This document shows, piece after piece, positions 61,415-64,000 of a stretch of DNA of 64,000 bases. Source of the stretch: Paramecium tetraurelia. Its lineage: Eukaryota; Ciliophora; Oligohymenophorea; Peniculida; Parameciidae. The stretch is taken from the NCBI RefSeq assembly GCF_000165425.1, contig NW_001799010.1, positions 1,739-65,738 on the forward strand, given 5' to 3'. A model generated the notes under the pieces. It was given only the letters and a program-made list of their open reading frames with translations, was not told the origin of the DNA and ran no database searches. Every line of letters begins with the position of its first letter. The stretch's first letter is position 1. The position numbers and the translations under genes were made by a program.

Positions 61415-62121
61415 ATGAGCAAGGCAAACAAATTTATTACCACATTATATTAGGTTCTGGAAGTAATTAATAGCATAAATTTAGAGCAATGAGTATTTCA
61501 ATTATGTTTCTTGGACCAATAACGGGTCATCTTTCACGATTCATAGGTTAGATGAATTTAAAAAAGTCGTAATGAAGGATTGCTTTAACTCTATAAGCAT
61601 TGAATCATTTTATAGGCAGATGTGCTTGTACGGGTTTCGATTGAGGAAGAAGAAAGGGTTGAAGGAATACTCGCATCCCAATTTTATTTCAGGAAGATTG
61701 TACTTAAAATAGTTTAAGCAGTTAGCAAAGAGTTAGGTCTAGTTTAAAGAAAGAGGAAGACTTAGGCCATATCTGATGACTTGATTAAAGTGAGTAATAG
61801 TTTAAAGGAGTAATTTCAAAAGCTAAAAGAGCAATAATATTCTTTCTTATATTAATTGAAAGTGCAATATGAAATCCATAAAATTCTATCCAACAAAATA
61901 AAATGGCTTCTTTCTGTAAAAATGTTATAACGACATTGTAGTAATTCGAAAATCAATATCCAGAATCTTGGAAGCAATAAATGAGAATCATATTAAGGCT
62001 AATAGTTGGATGCAAACCAGTCTATGGAGCAGAAACTTCAGCACCACTTTATGAAATATTAAAGGATGATCTATTGTAACAAGAAGATTTTTATTCTCCA
62101 AAATAGTGGCCATTTTAGTGA
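61415..62121 (+). CDS. heat-shock-factor-type DNA-binding protein 2 (about 205-211 aa)
   Basis: MSKANKFITTLYQVLE opens the winged-helix domain, and after a 22-nt intron it continues NEYFNYVSWTNNGSSFTIHR, DCFNSISIESFYRQMCLYGF and RLRKKKGLKEYSHPNFISGR. It is more diverged than the copy at 41925: YFKH is replaced by CFNS and RQLNMYGF by RQMCLYGF. The first intron falls at the same place in both genes, just after LYxxLE. A coiled coil (SLKEQFQKLKEQQ) and a compact tail (RIILRLIVGCKPVYGAETS) follow. One or two introns around 61690-61760 are ambiguous; both solutions keep frame. A 26-nt intron near 61917 joins the tail. DNA binding is likely, with altered specificity possible. Confidence 0.78.
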
Positions 62122-62199
62122 ATTTACAACTCTTGATTTTAAAAATGTATAAATTTTGTAATTTAAATAATAAAAAATGAATAACCCTGTAAATATGTA

Positions 62200-62765
62200 A
62201 CTATTATGAGATACTTGTAGTGTCGAATTAATAAGTAATTTAAGACGAATCAATAATGATAATTTGTTTAAGGGTATTTTCAGATTCAGAATAATTGAGA
62301 ATTTTCTCAAAAAAGGAGAGATAAAAATGTTAAGTTTATTCCAAACGCTTTTGATATCTATTTTGAAATAGTCAAGGATGAATGGAATAAGAATGAAGAG
62401 ATTTGAATTACAGCATTGGAGAAACATCGATAATAATTTAAATTGGATGAGATAACCATTTGAAATGAAATTGGGTATATCGAATAAGCAGCGAGTACTC
62501 CTATTAAAGAATGCAATCTAAAATGAGGGTTAATATTAAATGATATTTGATTAAAAATGACAAGAGTTAAGCAATTTTAGAACATGCTTGGAGTAAAAAG
62601 TACCAATTTTTGGATCCTAAAAATAAGATGAATCTGATGATTAAATTTACAGAGAGGATTTAAGGCATTCCTAGATCAAACCATAAGATAAGCCTTTTTA
62701 AAGATTGTATAATTAATTAATAGTTCTCAAATATTTAGAATATTATATAATTTAATTTCCCTTAA
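62200..62765 (+). pseudogene. decayed coding remnant
   Basis: One frame reads KFIPNAFDIYFEIVKDEWNK, then after TGA ITALEKHRQQFKLDEITI, then after another TGA EIGYIEQAASTPIKECNLK. A further piece, FRTCLEQKVPIFGSQKQDES then DLRHSQIKPQDKPFQ, is in another frame. A competing TGA-free frame over 62209-62560 exists but has poorer composition. Repeated TGA within one protein-like frame argues for a dead gene. Family unknown. Confidence 0.35.
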
Positions 62766-62834
62766 TTTGATATTTTATATAGTGTATAATTCAAATATAT
62801 ATATAAAAAGTAAATAAGTCCGTTAAACAAAAAG

Positions 62835-63887
62835 ATGAACAAATCACTAAATACTTCAAGAGATACCAGATCTTCATTATAAGAGGTTGTCACAACTCAC
62901 ACTGAACAAATAATTAAGAGTAATCAATTAGAATAAGAATTGCATCGAGTCAATCAATAGAGGAAACTACTGTCTATGGAATTGGATGATTGGAGCTATC
63001 AATATGTCTAAAAGTCACAGGCTCTTTAAGAATGCGAATTAGAAAATGCTCTTTTAAAGAGATAAATTCATACTCAAAGTCAATCGGAAGACATTTAAAA
63101 ATTGCATGTTTTGTTATAGTAAATATTTATTAAAAGCAGATAGAAAAACCAAATCATTTTAGAATGGACAAAGAAGTTCGAAAATATTGAGAAGAGATTA
63201 GAAAATGAGAACAAATTGTAACAACAAGTAAAGCAATAATAATATTTAAATGACATAATTAAACAACAATTAACTGAATTAAAGTAGCAGTAAATCATTT
63301 TATCCAAGAATTACTTAGAACTAAAAGAAGAAAGAAATTAATATTATCTAAAATTTATAGAGGCCTCTTCATAAATCCAGAAATTGGAAATAAATAATAC
63401 TCAATTAGAAATTGAGAGAACTAAATTTTAATCAGATCTCAAACTAGTCAAACAAGATTGTTTGTAATTAACAGAGAGACTTAATTAAGTGTAAAGTGTG
63501 GATGAAAAGAAAAACAAATGGAAAACTAGATACCATGATTTGCTAAAACAATTCAAAGACAATTCTATTGAATAGCCTAATCAACAATTGATCGAACAAC
63601 CAAATGATGAAATTTAGAATCATTAACAGGAATTTAACATAGTTGAGAACTATGATAATGAGGAATTGAATGATATGAAAGATAAGTTATAACAGTTGGA
63701 ATAAGAGAATCAGTATTTAAGAGAATAGAATATTGACTTACGAAATCAATTCTAAAGTGCTACTGACAAACTCTTGAAATAGCAATTATAAAATTCGATG
63801 ACTAAAGAATAAAGCTAAACTTTTTCATTTGTTCATTATCATCGTGAATATTGTGATTCATTAGAAGAATAGCAAATCTAAGATTGA
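62835..63887 (+). CDS. coiled-coil protein (350 aa)
   Basis: MNKSLNTSRDTRSSLQEVVT opens 351 codons with no required intron. A 21-nt in-phase stretch near 63119-63139 (GTAAAT...AGCAG) might be spliced. After the head the protein is nearly all Gln/Glu/Lys/Leu heptads (ENKLQQQVKQQQYLNDIIKQ; SDLKLVKQDCLQLTERLNQ) and ends HREYCDSLEEQQIQD. Many of the glutamines are TAA/TAG-coded. Probably a structural dimeric rod. No family assigned. Confidence 0.7.
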
Positions 63888-63902
63888 TATTATAATATTA
63901 TG

Positions 63903-64000
63903 TCATTGACTAAAAGTAGCATATCCATCTTATGTTTACTTGAATCCACTGGTTTTTTAGAATTAAATTCTTTGTATCAGATATTGTCGATATCCTTCCA
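63903..64000 (-). CDS. C-terminal end of a gene running out of the window
   Basis: The minus strand from the window edge reads EGYRQYLIQRIQFQKTSGFK then QTQDGYATFSQ and stops at TGA 63903-63905, converging with the previous gene at 15 bp. The plus strand is also open here, but its composition is less protein-like. Partial and short, so provisional. Confidence 0.4.

Noticed and set aside
62071..62427. Minus-strand 118-codon hydrophobic open frame
   Set aside because: It overlaps the tail of the HSF-like gene and has Ile/Leu/Phe/Lys-only composition expected from AT-rich noncoding complement.
1..64000. tRNA, rRNA, CRISPR arrays, insertion sequences, bacterial-type promoters or Shine-Dalgarno sites
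   Set aside because: None could be recognised, and prokaryotic signals are not expected in a ciliate nuclear sequence.

Overview
The window is almost certainly ciliate macronuclear DNA, most like Paramecium. Base composition is very AT-rich, genes are packed tens of bases apart on both strands, and reading frames stay open over kilobases only if TAA and TAG are read as glutamine and TGA is the sole stop. Introns are tiny (about 18-35 nt, mostly GTA...TAG). Gene models here were built by hand with that code. For most of them the exon lengths sum exactly to a multiple of three after intron removal. No rRNA, tRNA, CRISPR, insertion sequence or telomere repeat was recognised.

Layout. 1-2.9 kb: a degenerate ~130-bp duplication and a damaged minus-strand gene. 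2.9-8.7 kb: a large coiled-coil protein with DPE-repeat linkers, an EF-hand/C2-like membrane protein and an intact LanC-like protein. 8.8-16.3 kb: two trichocyst matrix proteins with small genes between, an AIM24-like protein and the ciliary transition-zone protein TMEM107. 17.5-26 kb: importin-5-type karyopherin, the CORVET subunit VPS8 and a cyclic-nucleotide-binding protein. 27-28.9 kb: an MGRN1/RNF157-type RING ligase and a BAH-PHD chromatin reader, 26 bp apart. 29.9-33.6 kb: two tandem Cache-domain receptors. 34.6-42.8 kb: coiled-coil and unknown proteins and a heat-shock-factor-type gene. 43-50.7 kb: a P4-ATPase flippase, a coiled-coil protein and a chromate-transporter homologue. 50.8-54.8 kb: a very long TBC-like protein. 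55.2-56.5 kb: a decayed gene. 56.6-60.6 kb: a secreted protein, glutaminyl-tRNA synthetase and a small gene. 61.4-64 kb: a second HSF-type gene, a decayed gene, a coiled-coil gene and the edge of another gene.

Several genes share themes typical of a ciliate. Regulated secretion is represented by trichocyst matrix proteins and VPS8, cilia by TMEM107, membranes by the flippase and Cache receptors, and transcription by two HSF-like factors and BAH-PHD. Co-location is probably not operon-like, since ciliate genes are transcribed singly. Function calls rest on motif recognition by eye and were not checked by database search.
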